This document shows positions 25,077-31,924 of a stretch of DNA of 40,953 nucleotides, piece after piece; position 1 is the stretch's first letter, and the number at the start of each line of letters is the position of its first letter. Below the pieces are notes generated by a model. It was not told the origin of the DNA. It was given only the letters and a program-made list of their open reading frames with translations, and did no database searches. The position numbers and the translations under genes were made by a program. The DNA comes from an uncultured Ruminococcus sp. (GTDB lineage: Bacteria; Bacillota; Clostridia; Oscillospirales; Ruminococcaceae). The stretch lies in NCBI GenBank assembly GCA_949283135.1, contig CASDRM010000031.1, forward strand, positions 1 to 40,953, in the 5' to 3' direction.

Positions 25077-25254
25077 TAGATCACCCCCATGCGATTTTTC
25101 CATATCACGGTTATTATATCATATGTAACTGTGCTTTTTCAATAGGATGAAATCCAATGCCTATGCTTATATAAGACATTAAAAGCAAAAGTCTGTAATT
25201 GCCTAATGAGGCACAGAAGCGTAAAAATTGACAGGCAAATTAGAATATGCAGTC

Positions 25255-25309
25255 TTGACATACAACTTAATTAAGGGTAATATTATTAAGGTAACTGATA
25301 TTAAGGTAC
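25255..25309 (+). promoter_or_regulatory. Promoter and three-repeat operator of the marR-ABC unit
   Basis: TTGACA (25255-25260) with TAATAT (25278-25283) at 17 bases. Three direct repeats TTAAGGGTAA, TTAAGGTAA and TTAAGGTAC begin at 25271, 25286 and 25301, exactly 15 bases apart, across the -10 and transcription start. A repressor, most simply the MarR protein encoded next, could bind here. Confidence 0.6.
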
Positions 25310-25335
25310 TTGAATAATTTTGAGGAGAGATGCTT

Positions 25336-25779
25336 ATGTCTGTAAATGAGGAATTGTTTTATACGCTTCGCCGTTCAAACGCCTGTCTGCGGAGAAAGCA
25401 TGACGGCGGCTCCGGATGCCACGGGGGAAGCGGAAGGATACTTGATTTTCTCGATGAAAGCGTGGGAGTGAGCCAGCAGCAGCTTGCGGACACGCTATGC
25501 CTAAGACCGCAGTCGGTCTCTGAGGGGATATGCAGGCTGGAGCAGCTTGGATGGATTTTAAAGAAGCAGAGCGATTCCGACCGAAGACAGTTTCTGATAT
25601 TCATTACAGAAGAAGGCAAGCAAGCGAGGGAGAATATTCGGGAGGAGAGAAAAAAGCGCGCCGAACGGTTCTTCGGAGTGCTCACAGATGAGGAAAAAGA
25701 GGAGCTTTTGAGACTCCTTAAGAAGATAAATTCAGAATGGGAGGGATACTATGCCGCAGCCGCCTCAGATGCCGAATAA
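25336..25779 (+). CDS. MarR-family transcriptional regulator
   Basis: A 147-residue winged-helix regulator. The core is at about residues 40-100: VGVSQQQLADTLCLRPQSVSEGICRLEQLGWI is the recognition helix-turn-helix and KKQSDSDRRQFLIFITEEGKQ the wing. The N-terminal CLRRKHDGGSGCHGGSG stretch with two cysteines is unusual and could serve redox or metal sensing, but this is a guess. The second ATG (25336) is chosen because GAGGAGAG is then correctly spaced. It overlaps the ABC exporter gene by 29 bases, the classic layout of a drug-responsive repressor with its exporter. Confidence 0.92.
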   Translation: MSVNEELFYTLRRSNACLRRKHDGGSGCHGGSGRILDFLDESVGVSQQQLADTLCLRPQSVSEGICRLEQLGWILKKQSDSDRRQFLIFITEEGKQARENIREERKKRAERFFGVLTDEEKEELLRLLKKINSEWEGYYAAAASDAE

Positions 25780-27715
25780 TCCGGGATTTGGTCCTAAGTA
25801 CGATAGGGTAAAGCCGCCGGAGAACGCTTCTGACGTTCCGAGATATCTTAAGGAGCTTCTCGGAGGCTTTTTCTCGAGGTTTGGATATATCCTTGCGCTG
25901 GTGTGGAGAACCGGCAAGTGGATACTTTTCGCAATGTCTCTTATTGCGCTTTTGCAGGGTATTATCCCGGTAATCAGCTCGGTTATTTTACAGAATATAC
26001 TTAACTCGCTGCAGCTTGTGGTCTCACAGGGGGATACCGCTGCAAACGCGTCGTTTTGGCAATCTGACATATTCTATTTCCTGATACTCTTCTTTGTCAT
26101 TCAGGCACTCACAAGGGTGATAAGCAGTATCAGCGGAGCGGTCAACAGGATAGCCGGGGAGAAGGTAGTAAAAAAGGTAAAGACCCAGATAATGGAGAAG
26201 TCAAAGGAGATAGACATTGCCTCTTTTGACAGGGTAGCCTTCTATGAGAAGCTGGAAAACGCAAACCGTGAGGCGGGCAACCGTCCGATACAGATACTGT
26301 CCCAGATGTTTGTGATCATAAGTACGGTAATTCAGCTTGTGAGCTACATTGTGATACTGTCCTCTGCGCCGGACATGTGGTGGGCGGTGCTGGTGATAGC
26401 CGCGGTGTCAATACCATCAGCGCTGATAAACTTTATCTACAGGCGGAAAAACTTTGATTACGTTCGCCGCCGCTCTAAAGACAGACGGCAGATGAACTAT
26501 TACTCAGACCTGATAGTCAACAAGGATCTTGTCAAGGAGGTCAGAATGTTTGACCTCGGCGACACGCTTATAGGACTGTACAACAAGGTGTTCAACGGAT
26601 ATTATAAGGGTCTTGTTAACCTCATCAGGGACGAGAGCATATGGCATACTGTGATAGCCGTTGTGACGTCGGTGTCCAACCTGATACTCTATGTGCTTAT
26701 CGCACTCAAGGTATTTAACGGAAGCATAATGATAGGAGACTACACGCTCTATACCGGTGCGATAACCAGCATAGCCGGCTGTCTGGGTTCTCTTATCGGA
26801 AACTCCGCTACTATTTATGAAGGAACGCTGTTCATAGATAATCTGATCGCGTACATGAAGGAAAAGACAACGGTAGTGCCGAGGCTTGAAACTCCGAGAA
26901 AGGTAAATCACGGCAGCCCGCATACGATAGAATTTGAGCATGTGAGCTTCAGGTATCCTGGAACCGATATAGATGTCCTAAAGGATATAAATCTAAGGTT
27001 TAATCCCGGCGAAACAGTAGTTTTAGTCGGACTCAACGGAGCGGGAAAGACCACTTTGATTAAGCTGCTTACAAGGCTTTATGACCCGACAGAGGGCAGG
27101 ATACTCCTTGACGACGAGGACATCAGGGACTATGACGTAAAGGATCTGTACCGGATGTACGGAATTATATTCCAGGATTTTGGCAAGTACGCCGTGACCG
27201 CGGGAGAGAACATACACTTTGGCGAGATTCATAGGGAATATAAGCTGTCAGAGATAGAGGATTCCGCAAGGCAGAGCGGTGCAGCCGACTACATCGAAAA
27301 ATACCCGCTCGGGTATGACACGCCACTCATGAGGATATTTGAGCCAACTGGAATGGAGCTTTCTATAGGTCAGTGGCAGAAGCTTGCCGTTGCAAGGGCG
27401 TTCTATGCGCAGTCTGACATTCTGATACTTGACGAGCCTACAGCCTCACTCGATCCGATGGCTGAGCAGGAGATATTCAATCAGTTTGACCGTCTGAGGG
27501 AGGATAAGACCACTATCTTTGTATCGCACAGGCTTTCAAGCGCGACTGTAGCCAGCCTTATAGTAGTGCTTGAAAACGGCAGGGTGGTAGAAAAGGGAAG
27601 CCACACTGAGCTTATGGACAAGCGGGGAAAGTACTATACTCTTTTCTCCACTCAGGCGAAGCGGTATGTCGCCGAGGCAAAGCGTCAGAGCGGTGAGCGG
27701 CAGATAAATATTTAG
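25751..27715 (+). CDS. ABC exporter, fused permease and ATPase (half-transporter)
   Basis: A 654-residue protein with a Pro-rich start (1-30), a six-helix ABC-exporter domain (about 40-345) and a nucleotide-binding domain (about 370-640). Walker A is GLNGAGKTT and Walker B ILILDEP; the signature reads LSIGQ instead of the common LSGGQ, as is seen in some exporters. VSHRLSSA holds the H-loop. As a half-size exporter it needs a partner; no second copy is adjacent, so a homodimer is likely. Substrate unknown: lipid, peptide or drug. GGGAGGG gives the start at 25751 inside the marR end, so translation is coupled and MarR probably controls it. Confidence 0.92.
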   Translation: MPQPPQMPNNPGFGPKYDRVKPPENASDVPRYLKELLGGFFSRFGYILALVWRTGKWILFAMSLIALLQGIIPVISSVILQNILNSLQLVVSQGDTAANASFWQSDIFYFLILFFVIQALTRVISSISGAVNRIAGEKVVKKVKTQIMEKSKEIDIASFDRVAFYEKLENANREAGNRPIQILSQMFVIISTVIQLVSYIVILSSAPDMWWAVLVIAAVSIPSALINFIYRRKNFDYVRRRSKDRRQMNYYSDLIVNKDLVKEVRMFDLGDTLIGLYNKVFNGYYKGLVNLIRDESIWHTVIAVVTSVSNLILYVLIALKVFNGSIMIGDYTLYTGAITSIAGCLGSLIGNSATIYEGTLFIDNLIAYMKEKTTVVPRLETPRKVNHGSPHTIEFEHVSFRYPGTDIDVLKDINLRFNPGETVVLVGLNGAGKTTLIKLLTRLYDPTEGRILLDDEDIRDYDVKDLYRMYGIIFQDFGKYAVTAGENIHFGEIHREYKLSEIEDSARQSGAADYIEKYPLGYDTPLMRIFEPTGMELSIGQWQKLAVARAFYAQSDILILDEPTASLDPMAEQEIFNQFDRLREDKTTIFVSHRLSSATVASLIVVLENGRVVEKGSHTELMDKRGKYYTLFSTQAKRYVAEAKRQSGERQINI

Positions 27716-27744
27716 CGAAAAATACTATAAACTTCATATTACCC

Positions 27745-27773
27745 TTTTAATTGATAAAATTATATGCTATAAT
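27745..27773 (+). promoter_or_regulatory. Extended -10 promoter of the YitT-family gene
   Basis: TATAAT (27768-27773) preceded by TGC (extended -10) with TTTTAA (27745-27750) at 17 bases. The 12-mer ATATGCTATAAT recurs in the uxaC and xylanase promoters. Confidence 0.7.
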
Positions 27774-27827
27774 CATTATATAACGCAAGCAAACGATTGA
27801 ATCCAATAGCATAAAGGGGGAGTGTGT

Positions 27828-28859
27828 ATGCAAAACGGCATGAATACTGAGCAGGCTCAAATAAATTCCGTCTCTCGTGAGGCAGCTAAGAGCGCTGCTA
27901 ATACCGCCGGATCTACGAATGTTTCCCGAACGGCAAAAACCGCAATCAAAAGCAGCCAGAGAAGTGCAAGAAGAAAGGGCAGCATTTGGGAAGAATGGTC
28001 GCAGCTTAAGCCTACTAATTTTCTCTTTCTGACGATAGCCGGCTTAATAAATTCGATTGGCGTCACCATTTTTTTAGCTCCGGTAAATCTTTACGACAGC
28101 GGTATTTCCGGAACATCTATGCTTTTGGCGCAGATATCGCCTGAGTGGCTGTCCCTGTCGCTATTCCTGATTATATTGAATATTCCGCTTTTCATATTTG
28201 GATTAAGGCGCCAGGGCATTAACTTTACTGTGTATTCGGTCTACGCCGTGGCGATATATTCAATATGCGCATGGCTGATAACCGACATTCTGCCGATAGA
28301 TGTCAGCGAATCATCGCCTATAGCGCAGTCTGACCTTCTTTTGTGCGCCATTTTCGGCGGACTGATATCAGGAGTTGGCAGCGGCATGACAATACGCTTC
28401 GGAGGCGCGATAGACGGAATAGAGGTAATGGCAGTAATCTTTGCAAAAAAGCTCGGTATAACCGTCGGAACCTTTGTGATGTGCTATAATGTCGTGCTTT
28501 ACGTCGTGTGCGGAGCGGTTTTACATAGCTGGATTTTGCCTCTGTACTCGATAATTACATACGGCGCGGCGCTTAAGACGGTCGACTTTATTGTCGAGGG
28601 TCTCGACCGCTCAAAGGCGGCGACTATAATAACGGTAATGCCGAACGAGCTTTGCAGGGCGCTTTCTGAGGAATTTGAATGCGGAATAACGATAATCCCC
28701 GCAAAGGGCTACTATTCCAACAGTAGTAAGACTGTCGTTTATATCGTCATAAACCGTTTTCAGGTTGGAAAGATGAAGGAGCTTATTCGCTCCATCGATC
28801 CGAAAGCATATGTCTCGATCTCTGAAATCGCCGATGTATTCAAGCTCAACAGCAAGTAA
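27828..28859 (+). CDS. YitT-family membrane protein (DUF161 plus DUF2179)
   Basis: A 343-residue protein. A polar, Ala/Ser-rich N-terminal stretch of about 55 residues is longer than usual. About six membrane segments follow (about 65-255; FLFLTIAGLINSIGVTIFLAPVNLYDSGISGTSMLLA is a YitT signature), then a cytoplasmic DUF2179 domain (about 265-340) ending in ISEIADVFKL. Its biological role is not known. ATG at 27828 follows AAAGGGGGAG; an in-frame GTG at 27822 is too close to that site. It is monocistronic with its own promoter and terminator. Confidence 0.9.
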   Translation: MQNGMNTEQAQINSVSREAAKSAANTAGSTNVSRTAKTAIKSSQRSARRKGSIWEEWSQLKPTNFLFLTIAGLINSIGVTIFLAPVNLYDSGISGTSMLLAQISPEWLSLSLFLIILNIPLFIFGLRRQGINFTVYSVYAVAIYSICAWLITDILPIDVSESSPIAQSDLLLCAIFGGLISGVGSGMTIRFGGAIDGIEVMAVIFAKKLGITVGTFVMCYNVVLYVVCGAVLHSWILPLYSIITYGAALKTVDFIVEGLDRSKAATIITVMPNELCRALSEEFECGITIIPAKGYYSNSSKTVVYIVINRFQVGKMKELIRSIDPKAYVSISEIADVFKLNSK

Positions 28860-28881
28860 ATACTAAATAATATTGCATAAA

Positions 28882-28924
28882 ATATGCCTGCCACAATAAT
28901 GCAAAGGGGCAGGCATATTTTTTA
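28882..28924 (+). terminator. Terminator of the YitT-family gene
   Basis: ATATGCCTGCC (28882-28892) and GGCAGGCATAT (28908-28918) pair perfectly and lead into a T-rich run. The A-rich left flank suggests it also ends uxaC on the minus strand. Confidence 0.9.
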
Positions 28925-28936
28925 TTTACCAATTAC

Positions 28937-30334
28937 TCACAGATCAAAGTATCTCTTGGCGTTATAGTAGCATATTCCGCTTATTATTTCACCGAGAGCC
29001 TTTTCGTCATCAGGGTATTCGCCGTCTTCCACCCACTCGCCGATTATGCTGCACAAAATTCTGCGGAAGTAGTCGTGGCGGGTGTAGGAGAGGAAGCTGC
29101 GCGAGTCGGTAAGCATTCCGACAAAGTTTCCGAGAATAGAGAGGTTTGCCAGCGAGCGCAGGTGAGCTTCCATTCCGGATTTTGTATCAGAGAACCACCA
29201 TGCCGCGCCGTGCTGGATTTTACCAGGGATCTGGGAGTCCTGGAAGCTGCCTATTACCGTGTCGATCATCTCGTTGTCGGCAGGATTGAGCGAGTATATT
29301 ATCGTCTTGGGAAGTGAGCACGTTAGGTCAAGTGCGTTGAGAAGACCTGTAAGCGCTACAGAGCAGTCTTTAGTCATCATGCAGTCAAAGCCGGTGTCAG
29401 GTCCTATACTGTCAAGCAATCTCTTGTTCGGGTTTCTCTGGACGTTGAAGTGGATCTGCATGACGATATTTCTCTTTGCATACTCACGTCCGAGGTGGAG
29501 CATAACAGCTGTTTTGTACTTATCGGCTTCATCGGCGGTCACAGCTTCTTTTTGGATAGCTTTTGAAAATATTCTCTCGATTTCGGAGTCAGAAGCAGGC
29601 GAGAACGCGAGATAGTCCACGCCGTGGTCGGTTGCCTTGCATCCATGCTCGCAGAAGAAGTCCAGCCTTTTTGTAAGCGCGTCTTTCACATCTGAAACGG
29701 ACTTAATGTCGATGCCGGAGGCGTTGCCAAGAGCCTGGATATACTCCGCAAATCCTGACTTTTCAATATTTACAGCCTTGTCCGGGCGGAAAGACGGCAG
29801 CACCTTAGTCTTGAATGATGCGTCCTTAGCGAGTTTTATATGCCACTCAAGCGAGTCTGTCGGGTCGTCGGTAGTGCCTATCATCTCAACATTCGACGCT
29901 TTTATTATGCCTCTTGCGCTCATTCCAGGCTCTTTAAGCTTGGTGTTGCAAAGCTTATACACTTCTTCGGCATTATCTATGTTCAGTATCCCGTCATAGT
30001 TAAAATATTTTTTAAGCTCAAGGTGAGTCCAGTGATACATCGGGTTGCCGATTGACTTTTGAAGCGCCTGCGCAAACCTTAGGAATTTGGTCTTTGAGTC
30101 AGCATTGCCGGTGATTTCGTTTTCGGGAACTCCGTTGGAGCGTATAAGTCTCCATTTGTAGTGGTCGCCGCCGAGCCAGACCTCGGTGATATCCTCAAAG
30201 CGCTTGTCCTCGTAGATTTCTCTTGGGTTGATGTGACAGTGGTAGTCGATAATCGGCAAGTCCTTGGCGAAGCTCCGATAAAGCCTTTTGGCGGTCTCGT
30301 TTTTCAGCATAAAATCATCTGTGATAAATGGCAT
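28937..30334 (-). CDS. uxaC: Glucuronate/galacturonate isomerase (uronate isomerase)
   Basis: A 465-residue member of the amidohydrolase superfamily, normal length for UxaC. IDYHCHINPREI (29-40) carries the HxH metal site; further matches are the WLGGDHYKWRLIR and VEMIGTTDDPTDSLEWH blocks. It converts glucuronate to fructuronate or galacturonate to tagaturonate, the first step of hexuronate use from pectin and glucuronoxylan. Start by GAGAGGAG. It stands alone here; the other uronate genes (uxaB/uxuB, uxuA, kdgK, kdgA) are not in the window. Upstream are an extended -10 promoter and a 25-bp inverted repeat that could bind a repressor. Confidence 0.96.
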   Translation of the reverse strand: MPFITDDFMLKNETAKRLYRSFAKDLPIIDYHCHINPREIYEDKRFEDITEVWLGGDHYKWRLIRSNGVPENEITGNADSKTKFLRFAQALQKSIGNPMYHWTHLELKKYFNYDGILNIDNAEEVYKLCNTKLKEPGMSARGIIKASNVEMIGTTDDPTDSLEWHIKLAKDASFKTKVLPSFRPDKAVNIEKSGFAEYIQALGNASGIDIKSVSDVKDALTKRLDFFCEHGCKATDHGVDYLAFSPASDSEIERIFSKAIQKEAVTADEADKYKTAVMLHLGREYAKRNIVMQIHFNVQRNPNKRLLDSIGPDTGFDCMMTKDCSVALTGLLNALDLTCSLPKTIIYSLNPADNEMIDTVIGSFQDSQIPGKIQHGAAWWFSDTKSGMEAHLRSLANLSILGNFVGMLTDSRSFLSYTRHDYFRRILCSIIGEWVEDGEYPDDEKALGEIISGICYYNAKRYFDL

Positions 30335-30357
30335 TTAAAATGCTCCTCTCATTTTTT

Positions 30358-30401
30358 AAGGCATGTATACCAATTATGCCTTTAGCTATACTTTTATTAT
30401 A
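30358..30401 (-). promoter_or_regulatory. uxaC promoter with operator-like inverted repeat
   Basis: On the minus strand, TGCTATAAT (the TATAAT is at plus 30396-30401) is an extended -10 with TTTTAA 17 bases before it (30419-30424). Just downstream of the start point, AAGGCAT (30358-30364) and ATGCCTT (30376-30382) form a perfect 7-bp inverted repeat with an 11-base spacer. The spacer includes GTATACCAAT, similar to the known GntR-type uronate operators that contain GGTATACC. Confidence 0.65.
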
Positions 30402-30471
30402 GCATATAAATTTGGTAATTAAAAGACGTGTGGATCAAAATAAAAACTCTCAAGATTATCCCGAAATAATA

Positions 30472-30500
30472 TTGACAACACAGACATATTTTGATATAAT
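30472..30500 (+). promoter_or_regulatory. Consensus promoter of the tRNA-Lys gene
   Basis: TTGACA (30472-30477) and TATAAT (30495-30500) with 17 bases between them; the tRNA starts 44 bases after the -10. Confidence 0.92.
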
Positions 30501-30543
30501 GTATAGGCTGTGAATGAGGGGTATTTACCTTTTTGACAGCTAT

Positions 30544-30619
30544 GAGCCACTAGCTCAGTTGGCAGAGCATTTCACTTTTAATGAAAGGGTCTGGAGTTCG
30601 AATCTCCAGTGGCTCACCA
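30544..30619 (+). tRNA. tRNA-Lys (anticodon UUU)
   Basis: A 76-base tRNA with CCA encoded. Acceptor arms GAGCCAC (30544-30550) and GTGGCTC (30609-30615) pair fully. The anticodon stem TTTCA/TGAAA encloses CTTTTAA, giving TTT. D-arm AGCTCAGTTGGCAGAGCA and T-arm GGTCTGGAGTTCGAATCTCCA-type sequences are standard. Confidence 0.97.
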
Positions 30620-30620
30620 C

Positions 30621-30658
30621 GTCGGAGCAAGCGTTATATCGCTTGCTCCGACTTTTTG
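30621..30658 (+). terminator. Terminator of tRNA-Lys
   Basis: GTCGGAGCAAGCG (30621-30633) and CGCTTGCTCCGAC (30640-30652) pair over 13 bp with TTTTT after. The GGAGCAAGC/GCTTGCTCC core repeats the tRNA-Ser terminator. Confidence 0.94.
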
Positions 30659-30782
30659 CAAAAATCAGAGCGCGCTCATTCTGCTGTTCCTCCTTTCCAA
30701 ATCAAATCCGCTGCGCTGGGCTTCGATTTGGTTTTGGGTGCAGACCTGAAAGCCGTGCATCTATACTGTTTCGATATTCCAG

Positions 30783-30822
30783 ATCGCCGCGAACTTAGTA
30801 TTGTTCGCGGCGATTTTTTTAT
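30783..30822 (+). terminator. Strong terminator with no recognisable gene before it
   Basis: ATCGCCGCGAAC (30783-30794) and GTTCGCGGCGAT (30803-30814) form a perfect 12-bp stem followed by seven T. Between it and the tRNA-Lys terminator there are about 125 bases without a gene. It may be a backup terminator for tRNA-Lys or end an unrecognised RNA. Confidence 0.85.
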
Positions 30823-31392
30823 AATCAGACCCATTCGGCCGCTTTCATCGGAGCCTTGCTGAACATGCCGAAGGGGCTTCCTACGTTTATTTGCACAAAA
30901 GCATTAGTTGTCAATACAACTCCGCATTATCATGTGATCTTTTGGATTTCCGGGCACCTCTCTGGATGGGCAATAATGGTTTTGGACCCATGTTCTGTTT
31001 AAGACCTAAAAGAGGCAAGAACCTTTCTGATATCTGATGCTTTCATTCTTAAAATAAACTCAACATAGCGGTTATCTACGCCGTACTGCTTACAGCCGTG
31101 ACTATCATGTATACGGCGGCAGACACTATGAAGATAAGCAGCGATTTCCAGTTTTTTAATCTGAATTCTATCAATCCTTGGTGTTTTATTATAATACCTT
31201 TTGAATGGTACTTCTAAACATCTGTTGTACGGACTATGCGTAAAACGTTAATGTAATTTACAACTTTAATAAGCTGCGTATTTTAATAAGCTGCGTATTT
31301 TGAAGAATATAAAATGTGGCAGAGTGATTTAATCTGTGTATCAGGTAATAATATGTATATACCATGATAAATAAAATGATTTGGCGGTTATA
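30823..31392. other. Non-coding stretch, possibly with gene remnants
   Basis: About 570 bases with no supported gene. It has an AT-rich right half and a 17-bp tandem duplication at 31268-31301. A start-less open frame at 31053-31217 encodes a hydrophobic run (IAVIYAVLLTAVTIMY) and could be debris of a membrane-protein gene. No insertion-sequence ends or further promoters stand out. Confidence 0.4.
31268..31301 (+). repeat. 17-bp tandem duplication
   Basis: AATAAGCTGCGTATTTT occurs twice head to tail, identical, at 31268-31284 and 31285-31301, in non-coding DNA. Confidence 0.95.
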
Positions 31393-31479
31393 ATGGGGGC
31401 ACTGGCAATGGGATTGGCGATAGGAGTAGCGACTGGCTTCTTTATTGCGGTACTTATGGCTATAAATAAAGACGGATGA
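31393..31479 (+). CDS. Putative 28-residue single-span membrane peptide
   Basis: A short frame ATG...TGA encoding MGALAMGLAIGVATGFFIAVLM followed by AINKDG. Nearly all of it is one hydrophobic helix rich in small residues (GLAIGVATG), ending with a charged NKDG tail, a layout seen in small membrane proteins such as DUF3789-type peptides; I cannot confirm the family. TTTGGCGGTTATA before the ATG gives a partial ribosome site. It lies in otherwise empty DNA, 69 bases from the convergent SASP gene. No promoter is certain. It may be a real small protein, possibly toxin-like or regulatory, or chance. Confidence 0.45.
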   Translation: MGALAMGLAIGVATGFFIAVLMAINKDG

Positions 31480-31496
31480 TAAGGATATATGTGGTC

Positions 31497-31528
31497 AAAA
31501 AGATGTACCCGGAGTTTCCCCCGGGTAC
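31497..31528 (-). terminator. Terminator of the SASP gene
   Basis: GTACCCGG (31505-31512) pairs with CCGGGTAC (31521-31528); on the minus strand it is followed by TCTTTTTG (plus 31497-31504). It lies 20 bases beyond the SASP stop codon. Confidence 0.8.
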
Positions 31529-31547
31529 GATAAAAATCAGTTTATAA

Positions 31548-31736
31548 TTACTTTGCGGAGCCCATCTTATAGGCGTCGATCATTTTCTTGACCATCTGTC
31601 CGCCTACAGAGCCTGCCTCTCTCGAGGTGAGGTCTCCGTTGTATCCGTTCTTGAGGTTAACTCCTACTTCGTTGGCAGCCTCAACCTTGAACTTTTCAAG
31701 AGTCTGTCTGCCCTGTTCGGTGGTAATGCCTTTCAT
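31548..31736 (-). CDS. Small acid-soluble spore protein, alpha/beta type
   Basis: A 62-residue alpha/beta-type SASP. The family core is clear: LEKFKVEAANEVGVNLKNGYNGDLTSREAGSVGGQMVKKMI, with the EVGV segment near the germination-protease site and SREAGSVGGQMVKKMI the second DNA-binding helix region. These proteins coat DNA in the spore core, protect it from UV and heat, and are degraded on germination. The ATG at 31736 follows ATAAGGAGA; 12 more in-frame codons upstream lack such a site. It is monocistronic, as usual for ssp genes. I could not identify a sigma-G promoter with confidence. Confidence 0.94.
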   Translation of the reverse strand: MKGITTEQGRQTLEKFKVEAANEVGVNLKNGYNGDLTSREAGSVGGQMVKKMIDAYKMGSAK

Positions 31737-31871
31737 TATAAAAATCTCCTTATCATAACTTAAATTAATCAAACTTAATAAGCGTGCGAGGTTTTAACCA
31801 CGCGCCTTAAAAGGGTTTGCAGGAATATTATTTGCGGCTGACAGAACTATATTAGTGGAAATTTTTGAATT

Positions 31872-31909
31872 GAAAAAACGGCTCGTGCGTTTTTTTCGTC
31901 ACGAGCCGT
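31872..31909 (-). terminator. Terminator of the GH43-like gene
   Basis: ACGGCTCGTG (31878-31887) pairs with CACGAGCCGT (31900-31909); on the minus strand it leads into TTTTTT (plus A tract 31872-31877). It begins 15 bases beyond the stop codon. Confidence 0.88.
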
Positions 31910-31924
31910 CGGTGTGATGTTTGT

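Noticed and set aside
30514-30798. 94-codon plus frame through tRNA-Lys and its terminator
   Set aside because: Runs through the tRNA and the terminator hairpin, with no ribosome site.
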